DNA of 64,000 nt from Kaistella flava (ex Peng et al. 2021) (GTDB lineage Bacteria; Bacteroidota; Bacteroidia; Flavobacteriales; Weeksellaceae), in the NCBI RefSeq assembly GCF_015191005.1, contig NZ_CP040442.1, forward strand, positions 2,108,001 to 2,172,000, written 5' to 3'. Shown here piece by piece: positions 7,884 through 18,227 of this stretch. How positions within the stretch are numbered: the first letter of the stretch is position 1; each line of letters starts with the position of its first letter. Under the pieces are notes generated by a model that worked only from the letters and a program-made list of their open reading frames with translations, did not search any database and was not told the origin of the DNA. The position numbers were made by a program, and so were the translations under genes.

Positions 7884-10867
7884 CGATACGCCTTTTCGGA
7901 TAGGTTCGTATGCATTCCTGTTTCCCTGTCTTTGAGATAAATATTTTGGCCATTGGCAAAAACTCCTTCTATTTCATGAAGTGAAATTACATAGTCACCA
8001 GCAACATAATGATTGCTTCCCAGTGGAACAACATCAGCAGGATTAAGAGGATGTTGTCTGCCGTGGATACCTAATTTATCATTACCCAGTATCGAGTAAA
8101 AAGCATTTGAACTCATCCCCATTATAGGAGCATCATAATTCAAATCAAATCCATTGGTTGCATGCGGTACATAAGCAATAAGCATGGTATTAAAATCATG
8201 ACTTGGCGCAGTTACCTTCAACCAGAATCGATCTTTTGGTTGCGATTCTCTAAAGAAGATACTTGCATTTGTTTCATCTCTCATCGCATTATTAAATACT
8301 AAAGTACCCTCTTCAATCGCTTTAACGATAAACCCTTGCCCAACTTTTACAACCCCTGTCGGTTTTATAATGCTATTCTGAGCAGGGGTTGAACCTGCTG
8401 AATTAAAAATAGCATAATTATTACCATTATAAGATTCAGTCTGATTTTCATACAGATTTACATTGGTCCAGAAATAAGCGTTTCCATCTGTTAATCCGGT
8501 ATTCAATGTAAATAATCCATTAGCGCCGACTAAATTAATATTGGATGGATATGGATTTCCCACGAGATTAAAACCATTTCCTGACACCGATTTCTCCAAG
8601 GCATAAGGAATGGTACCATTATTTGGTTTTCCTGTAAACTTACCTACCCAATCGGTAGCACCTGGAGAACTCTGGTTATTTTTTGCACGAACTGCATATC
8701 CCTTCGCTGGTGCAAAAGTGGTAGTTGCAGTTGGAGGATTTGTTCCAGCAAATATTGGGGTAAAAAGGTCATCCCATTCATTATATGTTAAAAATCTAGT
8801 TAGAACTGTTCCTGGTGAGAAGTCTTTTAGATTTTGATTCTCTACGGGAGAAGACCAATAGGTGTAATCTAATCGTTTCATATGGGCATTCCTTCTTACC
8901 TCGAAGACCCCGTTGTCATCTGAATTCTCGACATTGTTAACCTGAACAAAATCACCATCATTTTCAACAATCACTTTTCCTTTATTGATTAAATTATTAG
9001 TCACTAATGCGTAGGTACCCGGTGCAATCGTAAGAGTAGCATCCTTATTTACGGTACAACTGCAGGCTGAGAAACTACCTGATGCTGTACTATAATTACC
9101 TGCAATTATTACTGCATCAATACCGTTATCATTTGGAGCTTTATTACCCACCCATGATGCACCATTATAGGTAGCAACTGCACCCACTGTTATTGTTCCT
9201 GTTGCGTTAAATGGTCCGCAGGCATTTGTTACCGGGATCGTGTAATTGAAGGTTCCTGACTCCGTAGGAATTCCACTGATAGAAATAACAGTATTGTTTA
9301 ACCACGTTGCGGTTACTCCTGCTGGCAAACCTACAGGTGACCCAATACCTATTGCATTAATTGTTGCGATCGTAACCGTTGGAATAGCCGTATTATAACA
9401 AACGACTGGATCAAAAGAAGCTATCGCTGAAGTCTGACAGACCGCTGGTGCTATTACAGCTGACACTCCAGAAATGGTGGGACCTCCCGCAGCGAAATCA
9501 ATATCAAAAGTATTTTGGTACGTATCAAAAATATAAATTCGCAGATAGAGACTTTCTCCGGGATACAATACTGTGCCTTCTGGGAAATCCTTTGTTGTCT
9601 CCAAAAAATCACTTGTAATTGACTGATTATCAAATAAGGTATTTACTACTCCTGAAAAGTCCTGAGATTTAGAATACCGTACGGTTATATTTCCGTTTCC
9701 GGTACTCTTGTACTTCATCTTAAATGATTGAAGATAATCAATTTTATTTCCATTGACATCATTGATGCTCATTGTCAGATATTCACTGGGATCAAAAGAG
9801 GAATCGAAATCCTGAACTGAAGGAAACCTTCCCGCTACATGAAAATTAGTACCCGAAGTGGTGAGTTTTAGATTCCCGCCAACTACAGTAAGCTTTCCTC
9901 CAGACGTACCCGTGGAGCTGGACGTGGCGGTGAAATCACTCTTATTCCAATTAACCAAAGCGGTGTGAGTACCCGTGTATGGGATCACCTGCAACTCTAC
10001 CTTTGCTGGAGCAGAGGGGCCCGTTGCATTGGTGAGGGTATAAGTAAAACTATCATAACCCGTATAACCAGCAGTTGGCGCATATTTAACGTTTTGCACT
10101 CCATTTACAGTTACGGTACCATGTTGCGGTTGCTGCACCACATTGATTGAAGTCAGCGGACCAAAATAACGGTACTCATCATTTGCGAGAATATCAATCG
10201 TATCAGGATTTGGATCATTTTGCAACATTCCGGCTAAGTCATTATTAGCAACAGGTACTTTAGGAGTCATTAAACTCACATCACCTGTAATAGTAGCGCA
10301 ATCGACTCCCGTTGCATCATGCTTAATTTGAAAAGCCTGATAGGTATTATAAACATAAATTCTAATATAGAGCGTCTGTCCGGAACTAACGGCAGGTGCT
10401 GATAAACTATAAGTTCCGTAAACAGAGCTTGCAGGCAGATGCGTAGACGGTTGTAAAACATTTGTAAAACTAACACCATCCGTAGAAGATCTTACCTCCA
10501 TATATTGATTCCCGTCACTACTGGCTGCCCGTGCCTTAAAATTAAATTTAATATTTGATATTTTATAGCCTACTTGGGGGGTAACCGTAAACTGCATATA
10601 TTTTGTTAGATCTAAAGCAGCAGGTGTGTGACCATCTGTAGGAGGGGTCGGCCAGCCAGTCAAGTTGTAAAAGGGATCATTTGAATTTCCGGACTGCGCA
10701 ATCGAAATCTTAGACACTTTTGCTTCCGCTGTAATTTTATCTTCTATCACCGTACTCGTGACCGTTTGTTTATCAGCCAATATTGCTCCATACCATTTCA
10801 CCAGCGTATTGGTTTGAGACCAGAAATAAAGCGGCATCAGTAGAAAAACCAGTAGTATTTTTTTCAT
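7799..10867 (-). CDS. T9SS-type adhesin with Ig-like domain, frameshifted near its C-terminus
   Basis: The start is set at 10867 (MKKILLVFLLMPLYFWSQ), a clear signal peptide; the frame open to 10909 adds an unlikely extension. After TLVKWYGA come two beta domains of about 150 residues that match the protein at 33315-36440. Between them is a cadherin-like/BIG_9-type Ig domain (NDLAGMLQNDPNPDTIDIL ... GYDSFTYTLTN). An Ig-like segment near 490-590 and the shared C-terminal cassette follow (KRLDYTYWSSPV, GFNLVGNPYPSNI, VGQGFIVKA, LGIHGRQHPL). The frame goes out at SEKAYR and ends in unrelated residues, leaving the sorting signal in frame only in the piece at 7575-7883. Surface adhesion is inferred. 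Confidence 0.85.
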   Translation of the reverse strand: MKKILLVFLLMPLYFWSQTNTLVKWYGAILADKQTVTSTVIEDKITAEAKVSKISIAQSGNSNDPFYNLTGWPTPPTDGHTPAALDLTKYMQFTVTPQVGYKISNIKFNFKARAASSDGNQYMEVRSSTDGVSFTNVLQPSTHLPASSVYGTYSLSAPAVSSGQTLYIRIYVYNTYQAFQIKHDATGVDCATITGDVSLMTPKVPVANNDLAGMLQNDPNPDTIDILANDEYRYFGPLTSINVVQQPQHGTVTVNGVQNVKYAPTAGYTGYDSFTYTLTNATGPSAPAKVELQVIPYTGTHTALVNWNKSDFTATSSSTGTSGGKLTVVGGNLKLTTSGTNFHVAGRFPSVQDFDSSFDPSEYLTMSINDVNGNKIDYLQSFKMKYKSTGNGNITVRYSKSQDFSGVVNTLFDNQSITSDFLETTKDFPEGTVLYPGESLYLRIYIFDTYQNTFDIDFAAGGPTISGVSAVIAPAVCQTSAIASFDPVVCYNTAIPTVTIATINAIGIGSPVGLPAGVTATWLNNTVISISGIPTESGTFNYTIPVTNACGPFNATGTITVGAVATYNGASWVGNKAPNDNGIDAVIIAGNYSTASGSFSACSCTVNKDATLTIAPGTYALVTNNLINKGKVIVENDGDFVQVNNVENSDDNGVFEVRRNAHMKRLDYTYWSSPVENQNLKDFSPGTVLTRFLTYNEWDDLFTPIFAGTNPPTATTTFAPAKGYAVRAKNNQSSPGATDWVGKFTGKPNNGTIPYALEKSVSGNGFNLVGNPYPSNINLVGANGLFTLNTGLTDGNAYFWTNVNLYENQTESYNGNNYAIFNSAGSTPAQNSIIKPTGVVKVGQGFIVKAIEEGTLVFNNAMRDETNASIFFRESQPKDRFWLKVTAPSHDFNTMLIAYVPHATNGFDLNYDAPIMGMSSNAFYSILGNDKLGIHGRQHPLNPADVVPLGSNHYVAGDYVISLHEIEGVFANGQNIYLKDRETGMHTNLSEKAYRLQQMKDLLRIVLKSDTTRKLFLEHLLL

Positions 10868-11008
10868 TATATTTAATTTAATTACATTATGAACAATGAA
10901 AAAGTTCATATAGGATGTAAAACTAAGAAAATAAAAAACAATAATCGATTATCATTACCAAATACTTATTTATTTTATTATGCATTGGATGTTTTACGGT
11001 AGATGACT

Positions 11009-11220
11009 GCACTTCGACTTCGCTCAGTGACCACACTTCGACTTCGCTCAGTGACCACACTTCGACTTAGCTCAGTGACAGACTACAGGGTTTTACTTGC
11101 AAAGTATTGTGTAATTAAGCGATATTCCATGATGAAGAGTCACTTCGACTTCGCTCAGTGACCGTCGATCGGTGACCGATAGTTAGTGACCGCACTTCAC
11201 TTCGGCTTCACTCAGTGACC
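11009..11220. repeat. Tandem and dispersed CACTTCGACTTCGCTCAGTGAC repeats
   Basis: Three near-identical 24-bp units in a row start at about 11009. Single degenerate copies follow at about 11141 and 11193. Each unit contains an imperfect palindrome around CTTCGACTTCGCTCAG. Related copies occur at about 1048-1200. There are no unique spacers, so this is not a CRISPR array. Confidence 0.75.
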
Positions 11221-11312
11221 GATGGTAAGTAACCAACTGAAGGATTGAATTTGGAGTTTTTGGGTGATTGAGGGTAAAGAAATCAAGGGTATCTACCAAC
11301 TTCTAAAACACC

Positions 11313-11340
11313 AAAAAGCCGAACATTTGTTCGGCTTTTT
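11313..11340 (-). terminator. Adhesin-family terminator
   Basis: AAAAAGCCGAACA and its exact complement flank a minimal TT loop. T-runs lie on both sides, so it can work in both directions. It serves the adhesin gene ending at 11422. Confidence 0.85.
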
Positions 11341-11421
11341 AGTAATATGATAACGATATGATATGCTGAATTTCAGAAAGCACAAGTCAACACCCGTCAT
11401 CCAACATCCAGCATCTAATTG

Positions 11422-14400
11422 CTATCTCATGATTTTCTTGGTAACCACACTTCCATCCCGTTTGATTTTCAAAACATAGATTCCGTTGACCAAGTTGCTT
11501 GCTTCGATTCGGGTTTCTTTATGATCAGGTTTCACCTTAAGCAGCAATCTTCCGGAAGTATCGTACACTTCTACTTCAGAAATTACTTTGGTGGAAGATT
11601 TCACAATGAAATCATTTCCGTCGCGGTAAACAATCAGAGGATCCTTGGTCGTACTTCCAGTTTCTAATACCAGATTGTTTTGATAGACGATCTCAAATCG
11701 GCCATCGGTTAAACCTGCATTGGCTGCAAAAGTATAACTACCTTCGGAAATATTGGTAAGGGTTCCTGCTTGATGATCTTTCAGATAAATATTTTGTCCA
11801 TTAGCAAAAATTCCTTCTTTTTTGTCCAGACTGATGGTGTAGTTACCAGATTCGTACTGATTACTTCCCAGTTGTACTACATCTAAGGTATTGAGGGGAT
11901 ATTGTCTTCCCTGAATCCCTAACCTATTCTGATCTAAAATACTGTAAAATGAATCTGATCCTATGGTCATTAAAGGCGCATCGTAATCTAACTCAAAACT
12001 ATTGGTTGCATGGGGCACGTACCCTATTAATATGGTATTCACATTCAAAGCAGGTGTAGTTAACTTAAGCCAATAACGGTCTTTAGCTGACGCATTTCCT
12101 TTGCTGAAGAAGTTACTGTCATTACTATCACTTCTTATTGAATTATTAAATACCAATAGTTGAGCATTAGCTGTTGATTTTGCTTTAATAATAAAGCCCT
12201 GACCTACTTTTATAAATTGCGTAGGCTCAATTGATTCACCACCTACTGATGATGCAGCCCCAACACCTCCTGTTCCACTGAAGATGGCATAATTATTACC
12301 GCTATAAGCGGAACCTTGCTGCACTGGTGGAGTTAGATTTATATTGGTCCAGAAATAAGCTATTTTATCAATTTTATCACTATTTAAACTGTACAATTTT
12401 TCAAAATCAATATTAGAAGCATAAGGGTTTCCGACTAAATTATAACCACCATCAGTATGACTCGAAGCCAGTGAGAAATTCTGTACACCGTTATTTGGAG
12501 CACCAATAAAGGGTCCTATAAAGTCTTTACGTGCATCAGTAAAATTATTAGGAGCCCTAATTGCATAGCCTTTGGCAATCTCAAATTCTTTTGTCCAAGT
12601 TACAGGATAAAAGATATCATCGTTTTCATGATACTCTAAGAATCTTGTAGAAACCGTAGAGGGTGAAAACTTTTGAAATATCTGCCCTTTTACTGGAGAA
12701 CTCCAATAGGTATAGTCTAAACGTTTCATAGGGGAAATTCGTTCTACGGTGAATATACCCGTACCAGAATTCGAATCCTGATCATTAACCTGAATTAAAT
12801 CACCATCACTTTGAACAAGAATTTTTCCGTTATTGATGATGTCATTTTGAATGGTAACGGCAGACTTTGGAATTACTGTTAAAGTTACTCCCGTATTTAC
12901 CTGACAGCTACAAGCAGTAAGGCTTTCTCCATCTTCAGTACTATAATCTGCGGCGAAAATTACTTTTTTAGTACTATCTGGCAATCCGTTACTCCAGTTT
13001 ATTCCACCATTATAGGTCGTAGGCGCACCATCATTTAAGGTCATTGTAATCGGCTCCGAAGTCGAGGGTGAACCGATTGAACATGGACTCGCCTTAGAAG
13101 TCATTACCACTGTTACTTTCGCGCCATCTGCTAATGTTGTTGTGGTGTAAGTAGAAGAGGTAGCTCCTGGCATATCTGTCCCGTTCACTTTCCACTGATA
13201 AGCAGGTGCTGTTCCACCGTTTGTAGGAGTCGCGGTAAAGGTTACTGAAGTGCCAGAGCAAATGGTTGTTCCAGGATTTGCTGAAATAATAACACTTACT
13301 GGTAAATTAGGATTTACCGCCAAAGTAACCTCATTTCCGTTGGTCGTTCCACAACCATTAGTAGCAACGTATCGAATTTTCTTTCCGTTATCTGCAAAAG
13401 CAATAGTGTAAGGAACTGTAAGCGCTCCAAAAACGCCAGTGCCAACCGTTGTTTCTATTTGCCATCCCTGTGATGTTACTGTTGAGCCATTAGCAGTTAA
13501 GGTAGGTGCTGTAGGACTCAATGATCCGCCTGAACACAATGCTGCTGGTGCCGATATAGCTGCTATAGTTGGAACATTATTCACCTTCAAAGTAACCTCA
13601 TTTCCGTTGGTCGTTCCACAACCATTAGTAGCAATGTATCGGATTTTCTTTCCGTTATCTGCAAAAGCAATAATGTAAGGAACTGTAAGCGCTCCAAAAA
13701 CGCCACTGCCAACCGCTGTTTCTATTTGCCATCCCTGTGATGTTACTGTTGAACCATTAGCCGTTACTGTAGGTGCTGTAGGATTCAATGATCCGCCTGA
13801 ACACAATGCTGCTGGTGCTGATATCACTGCTATGGTTGGAACATTATTTACCGTCAAAGTAACCTGATTTCCGTTGGTCGTTCCACAACTATTAGTAGCA
13901 ATGTATCGGATTTTCTTTCCGTTATCTGCAAAAGCAATAGTGTAAGGAACTGTAAACGCTCCAAAAACGCCACTGCCAACCGCTGTTTCTATTTGCCATC
14001 CCTGTGATGTTACTGTTGAACCATTAGCCGTTACTGTAGGTGCTGTAGGATTCAATGATCCGCCTGAACACAATGCTGCTGGTGCCGATATAGTTGCTAT
14101 GGTTGGAACATTATTTACCGTTAAAGTAACCTCATTTCCGTTGGTCGTTCCACAACCATTAGTAGCAATGTATCGGATTTTCTTTCCGTTATCTGCAAAA
14201 GCAACAGTGTAAGGAACTGTAAGCGCTCCAAAAACACCACTGCCAACCGCTGTTTCTATTTGCCATCCCTGTGATGTTACTGTTGAGCCATTAGCCGTTA
14301 CTGTAGGTGCTGTAGGATTCAATGATCCGCCTGAACACAATGCTGCTGGTGCTGATATCACTGCTATGGTTGGAACATTATTTATCGTTAAATCAATCCC

Positions 14401-17400
14401 ATTATCACTACCTGTCACAATAGGATTACTACTTACAACACGAATTCTATATTTTGTTCCCGCTAAGGTTCGCGCAGGAATAGTGGCTGAGATTGTTCCG
14501 GCTGATGTTTGTGTTAACGTCCCGATACTTACTGGCGTAGTAAAACTTCCTGAAGCATTAGATAATTGAGCCGTAAAAATATTTCCAGAATCAAAGGTTC
14601 CAACAATGGTAAACGGTACCGACACAGATGAACCTGCACAAAATGGAAAGCCCGTTATCGAACCTGTAGCAATTTTTTGCTTTTGTCTTCCAAAAGCAAA
14701 AAATCTATTATTTCCAAATGCCGCTGAATTATTTATCCCATTCCCGCCAGGAGTTCCGCCTAAAGAGGCGTACGTTCCATTTGCAGCGATACTTCCCGCC
14801 ACAATATCCAGTGGCGATATCGCTGTTGGTCGACTTAAAGAAACAGAGCTATTGGAAAAAGTTCCTGCAGTAACAATCGACCAATATTCTGTGGTACTTA
14901 GCGCTGAAACAGATGACAAATCAGCTTTTCCTGCACTATCGGCACTGAAGGCTTCTGCGGTTACGGTTGCACCAACTGTTGGAGCAGTTGTATTCTTTAA
15001 AATAAAAGGCAAATAATTAGCCCCTTTACCCACTGGAAAAGCATACGCGTTAGCCAATGTAGTTGCCCATTTTACAGGTCCATTTACAAAAGAAGTCGCA
15101 CTACCTCCTGTAGCACCAGTGACAGCAGTATTGGTTATATTTACAAAATTCGCAGCTGATGCATTTAAAATACCTTTGGTCATGGTAAGGGTTCCTGCCA
15201 CGTCAATTGGCGCATTATTTGTCGCCCCCGCTCCGTTAAAAGTTAAATTAAAAAACTTTCCATTAGCTCCGGATAAAATACCATCAATAGTTTGAGCCGC
15301 AGTTCCTACAAAATTCACCTTACTATTCCCCGCTGTAAAAGTTTTACTATTGTTCCAATTTCCAGAAATATTAATAATTGGTGTTCCTGTACATGTATAT
15401 GTACTTGCATTGGTTATGATAAACTCTCCTATATTTGCGATACCACCTGTGTGGTTAAATGTCCCGACAAGCGAACCGAAACCAACATTCAAACCATCTG
15501 CATTAAGCACACCAGAAGAAAAATTCACTGTACCATTTTTTTCACCGAAACCTGCATACAATGTACCTTTAACATTCAAAGTTCCTCCATTGATTAATAA
15601 GGTTCCTCCAGAATTAAAAACAGCATCATTTGCATTTACAGTAGAATTTACTGGTATAACAAATGTTCCACCATCCATATTAAAAGAAGACCAGAAATTA
15701 TCGTTCACAGTCATGGTACCATTTGCCAATATACTGCCACTTGTATTCGTGAGTGTTAAAATACTTAAAGCAGACGTCCCTGTGTTTATGGTTTTATCAA
15801 CACCGTTCATTCCTAAGTGCGAACGTGGTTTTGGATATTTAGCAGTGATCGCTCCACTATTTACATAAGCACCACTAATATCCAGATTGCCACTGACAAC
15901 TATTTGTCTACCGTAACCATCCCAGGAAACATTATGCGTAAGAATACCTTCTGTCGCAACCATAAGATTGCCACCAAATAGATAACTGTCGACTGTGTTA
16001 GATAATACTAAATCCCCTTTCGTTACCGTTAAATTACCGGTTACAGAAAAAGCGTTACTACTATTAGTAACCGTTGAATTTCCAGTACTTCTATTAATAG
16101 CCAAGTTCCCGAAAGCACTCGTTTTAGTCCCTCCAATCACTGATGCTGCCGCAGTACCATCGAAAGTCACTGTAGAAAGCAACCCTGCTGTTAATATGCC
16201 ATTATTTATAAAATCTCCTTTAATATTTAAGAAGCTGGTAGCAGAATTGCTCAATGTTAAAGTAGCGTCATCATTAATCGTTACATTATTAGCAACAGCA
16301 TTTACATTAGTAATGGTAGGCATATGCGATACTCCTGCTGGGATAACTACATTAGTTCCTGCAGTTGGCACAGCTCCGCTACACCAGTTTGATGCAGTAT
16401 TCCAATCAGTACTGGTATAACCTGTCCAAGCTCCCGCGGTACAAGAAGCAGTCCCTACACTAATTTTCCCTGTCGCATTAGTGAAATAAGTAGTATTTAT
16501 ATTACCTCCATAACCAGTTCCTCCCCACGAACCATTTATCGTGCCCGCACCTCCTAGTGTAAGAGTCGCTGCACTATGTGTAAAACCAGTACCTAAGTTA
16601 GCAACAACACCTGACAACATAGACCAGTTTCCATTAACAGCGGTATTTGCTCCAAATGTTTTAGTCCCTGAACCAGACAACGTAAGGTTGCTGTAACCTG
16701 TAGCTTTTACGGTTTGAGCAGCTCCGTTATAATTAACGGTATTTCCCGCAGCAGTTGCGGTAAGAGTAGTAATTCCTGAAGTTCCGCCAATATTTAAAAT
16801 TCCTGTAGCAGCATTTGTTAATGTTCCTGCACCGGATAATGCAGTATTTATTGTAAGTGTACCACTATTTGTTGTAGTTACGCCAATCGTCACATTAGGT
16901 ATAGCAATTTCAGCTGAACCACTAATTATTTTTCCTGTACCAGAAAAAGTGTGAAGTCCAGAATTAGTAGTAAAAACATTATTATTAGTTAAATTACCTG
17001 CGTAATTGATTGCTGCATTTCCAATCTCATTCCAAGTACCACTTGTATCGATGGTAACGTTTCCTGTAAATGTTTTTGTACCAGTTCCACCAAGGACTAA
17101 TGTGCCTATAACTCCTGTAGTTCCTGTAACTCCAAGAGTAAAATTATTTCCCGTAGTAAAACTTGCTCCATCACCTACATCCAGATTACCACCAATTACT
17201 AAATTTGCCGTTGTTGTAGTTGTTCCACCGCTTACACTTAAATTATTAAACAAAGTAAATATAGTAGTAGGCAAAGTATTGTTTGCCGTCATAACAACTG
17301 TTCCCGTACTTGGAGTCCAAGTATTTCCAGTTACCGTATTTACAGTTAAAGAACCAACATTTAGAATTGATCCAGCGGACATAGTAACCGTTCCTGAAGC

Positions 17401-17844
17401 AGGAGTAGCACCTGAATTCCCAAGAATTAAACTTCCAGCTGTAAGTACTGGTGTCGTTCCAGCAAAAGTAATTTTCCCGGTACGATTCACATTTCCCGCT
17501 GCGCCCAACCGTATATCTCCAGAAACCGTAAGAGCAGAACTGGTTCCCGAAAAAGTAAGTATCCCTCCGTTGTTTGTTGCTGTGCCTCCCAATTGCAAAC
17601 TACCACAAGCAGCATTTGTTACGTTTACAGTAACAGTATATCCTCTTTCGATAATAACTGTATCACCTGTTTTAGGGAAAACCCCAGTTCCAACTTGTCC
17701 TCCGCCAGATGTTGTCGACCACGTTGCTCTTGCATCCCAGTTGCCGCTGGCTCTGGAATAATAAGTCGCACCAGAAGAAAAAGAAGAGATAAAAAGCAGC
17801 AGGAGTATCCAGCTATTTTTAAATGTAAAGTAATTTTGATTCAT
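11422..17844 (-). CDS. Giant T9SS-secreted adhesin with four tandem Ig-like repeats (about 2140 aa)
   Basis: The start at 17844 (MNQNYFTFKNSW) gives the same signal peptide as the gene at 6479. The mature start ATYYSRASGNWDARATWST is typical of flavobacterial secreted beta-helix proteins. Residues about 40-900 form a long Gly/Thr/Asn-rich repetitive region with many LTLGG/NLTVTKG-like strands, probably a beta-helix. Four nearly identical 89-residue Ig-like repeats (PAALCSGGSLNPTAPTV ... KKIRYIATNGCGTTNGNEV) follow, then a PKD-like unit (APAYQWKVNG), the shared cassette and the T9SS end SGRLLLKVKPDHKE. The role is adhesion or biofilm by inference. Its last roughly 1.3 kb is nearly identical to that of the gene at 1354, which indicates recent duplication or gene conversion. 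Confidence 0.9.
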   Translation of the reverse strand: MNQNYFTFKNSWILLLLFISSFSSGATYYSRASGNWDARATWSTTSGGGQVGTGVFPKTGDTVIIERGYTVTVNVTNAACGSLQLGGTATNNGGILTFSGTSSALTVSGDIRLGAAGNVNRTGKITFAGTTPVLTAGSLILGNSGATPASGTVTMSAGSILNVGSLTVNTVTGNTWTPSTGTVVMTANNTLPTTIFTLFNNLSVSGGTTTTTANLVIGGNLDVGDGASFTTGNNFTLGVTGTTGVIGTLVLGGTGTKTFTGNVTIDTSGTWNEIGNAAINYAGNLTNNNVFTTNSGLHTFSGTGKIISGSAEIAIPNVTIGVTTTNSGTLTINTALSGAGTLTNAATGILNIGGTSGITTLTATAAGNTVNYNGAAQTVKATGYSNLTLSGSGTKTFGANTAVNGNWSMLSGVVANLGTGFTHSAATLTLGGAGTINGSWGGTGYGGNINTTYFTNATGKISVGTASCTAGAWTGYTSTDWNTASNWCSGAVPTAGTNVVIPAGVSHMPTITNVNAVANNVTINDDATLTLSNSATSFLNIKGDFINNGILTAGLLSTVTFDGTAAASVIGGTKTSAFGNLAINRSTGNSTVTNSSNAFSVTGNLTVTKGDLVLSNTVDSYLFGGNLMVATEGILTHNVSWDGYGRQIVVSGNLDISGAYVNSGAITAKYPKPRSHLGMNGVDKTINTGTSALSILTLTNTSGSILANGTMTVNDNFWSSFNMDGGTFVIPVNSTVNANDAVFNSGGTLLINGGTLNVKGTLYAGFGEKNGTVNFSSGVLNADGLNVGFGSLVGTFNHTGGIANIGEFIITNASTYTCTGTPIINISGNWNNSKTFTAGNSKVNFVGTAAQTIDGILSGANGKFFNLTFNGAGATNNAPIDVAGTLTMTKGILNASAANFVNITNTAVTGATGGSATSFVNGPVKWATTLANAYAFPVGKGANYLPFILKNTTAPTVGATVTAEAFSADSAGKADLSSVSALSTTEYWSIVTAGTFSNSSVSLSRPTAISPLDIVAGSIAANGTYASLGGTPGGNGINNSAAFGNNRFFAFGRQKQKIATGSITGFPFCAGSSVSVPFTIVGTFDSGNIFTAQLSNASGSFTTPVSIGTLTQTSAGTISATIPARTLAGTKYRIRVVSSNPIVTGSDNGIDLTINNVPTIAVISAPAALCSGGSLNPTAPTVTANGSTVTSQGWQIETAVGSGVFGALTVPYTVAFADNGKKIRYIATNGCGTTNGNEVTLTVNNVPTIATISAPAALCSGGSLNPTAPTVTANGSTVTSQGWQIETAVGSGVFGAFTVPYTIAFADNGKKIRYIATNSCGTTNGNQVTLTVNNVPTIAVISAPAALCSGGSLNPTAPTVTANGSTVTSQGWQIETAVGSGVFGALTVPYIIAFADNGKKIRYIATNGCGTTNGNEVTLKVNNVPTIAAISAPAALCSGGSLSPTAPTLTANGSTVTSQGWQIETTVGTGVFGALTVPYTIAFADNGKKIRYVATNGCGTTNGNEVTLAVNPNLPVSVIISANPGTTICSGTSVTFTATPTNGGTAPAYQWKVNGTDMPGATSSTYTTTTLADGAKVTVVMTSKASPCSIGSPSTSEPITMTLNDGAPTTYNGGINWSNGLPDSTKKVIFAADYSTEDGESLTACSCQVNTGVTLTVIPKSAVTIQNDIINNGKILVQSDGDLIQVNDQDSNSGTGIFTVERISPMKRLDYTYWSSPVKGQIFQKFSPSTVSTRFLEYHENDDIFYPVTWTKEFEIAKGYAIRAPNNFTDARKDFIGPFIGAPNNGVQNFSLASSHTDGGYNLVGNPYASNIDFEKLYSLNSDKIDKIAYFWTNINLTPPVQQGSAYSGNNYAIFSGTGGVGAASSVGGESIEPTQFIKVGQGFIIKAKSTANAQLLVFNNSIRSDSNDSNFFSKGNASAKDRYWLKLTTPALNVNTILIGYVPHATNSFELDYDAPLMTIGSDSFYSILDQNRLGIQGRQYPLNTLDVVQLGSNQYESGNYTISLDKKEGIFANGQNIYLKDHQAGTLTNISEGSYTFAANAGLTDGRFEIVYQNNLVLETGSTTKDPLIVYRDGNDFIVKSSTKVISEVEVYDTSGRLLLKVKPDHKETRIEASNLVNGIYVLKIKRDGSVVTKKIMR
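13317..14384 (-). repeat. Four 267-bp tandem coding repeats (Ig-like units)
   Basis: The segment starting with ACCGTCAAAGTAACCTCATT recurs at about 13317, 13583, 13850 and 14117, a constant 267-bp period (89 codons, in frame). Units differ by only a few bases, so copy number could change by slipped recombination. Confidence 0.9.
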
Positions 17845-17928
17845 ATTGCGTTTATTGCTTTTTTTTAATATAATATTTAATGATTCCCGCACTATTATTT
17901 AAATCTACTTTTAACTAAATAATCCACA

Positions 17929-18110
17929 AGTGGCGAGGAGTATCATCGGTTGGCCTCCAACGGAGTTTCTAAAAAGAACTTCAGAAACCAGGGGCTATAG
18001 CCCAATCCGTAAATGCAGTCCACGGTAATTTTGATTCAAACGATTTGAATCACTCTGACACCATGGAGTTGCTCCTGAATACCTTTTTATTCAGGTAACA
18101 TCAGAGAAAG
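17929..18110 (-). ncRNA. Candidate structured 5' leader RNA, copy 2
   Basis: This is the counterpart of 6563-6742, upstream of the 17844 start. On the minus strand CUCUGA (18106-18101) pairs with UCAGAG (18058-18053). It encloses a perfect 8-bp hairpin (18095-18088 with 18081-18074, loop AAAAGG) and GGAG-CAA-CUCC. A perfect 8-bp stem GAUUCAAA-UCG-UUUGAAUC follows (18051-18033). Conservation of GGAGCAACUCCAU.GUGUCAGAGUGAUUC between the copies is nearly complete. Confidence 0.45.
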
Positions 18111-18227
18111 AAATGGGCTTTTGAAAAGAGAAGGGAGTAAATCGGCTTGATTCTTTTTGGAATATTTTTTCTCAGACAGCTCCGGCCGCGGAAAAAACAA
18201 AAGTAGTAAAAGTAATTTTTTCATCAT
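18087..18227 (-). other. Short ORF with signal-peptide-like start, copy 2
   Basis: A 46-codon ORF starts MMKKLLLLLLFFP and keeps SKKNQADLLP. It is related to the ORF at 6743-6862 but runs 3' into the first stem of the leader element. Upstream of it, at about 18259-18270, lies a perfect palindrome GACCAATTGGTC that is imperfect in copy 1. Whether it is a leader peptide or a fossil gene start cannot be decided here. Confidence 0.35.

Noticed and set aside
11009..11080. 24-bp tandem repeats as a CRISPR array
   Set aside because: The units are contiguous without spacers and the same motif is dispersed elsewhere.
13317..14384. Regular repeats as a possible CRISPR array
   Set aside because: The period is 267 bp, in frame, with no short repeat and unique spacer pattern. 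They encode Ig-like domains.
14606..17761. Long plus-strand ORFs (e.g. 14606-15016, 15350-15868, 17006-17761) opposite the giant adhesin
   Set aside because: They are antisense shadows of a low-stop Gly/Thr/Asn-rich repetitive coding region. They show no family resemblance, and their residues are dictated by the opposite strand.
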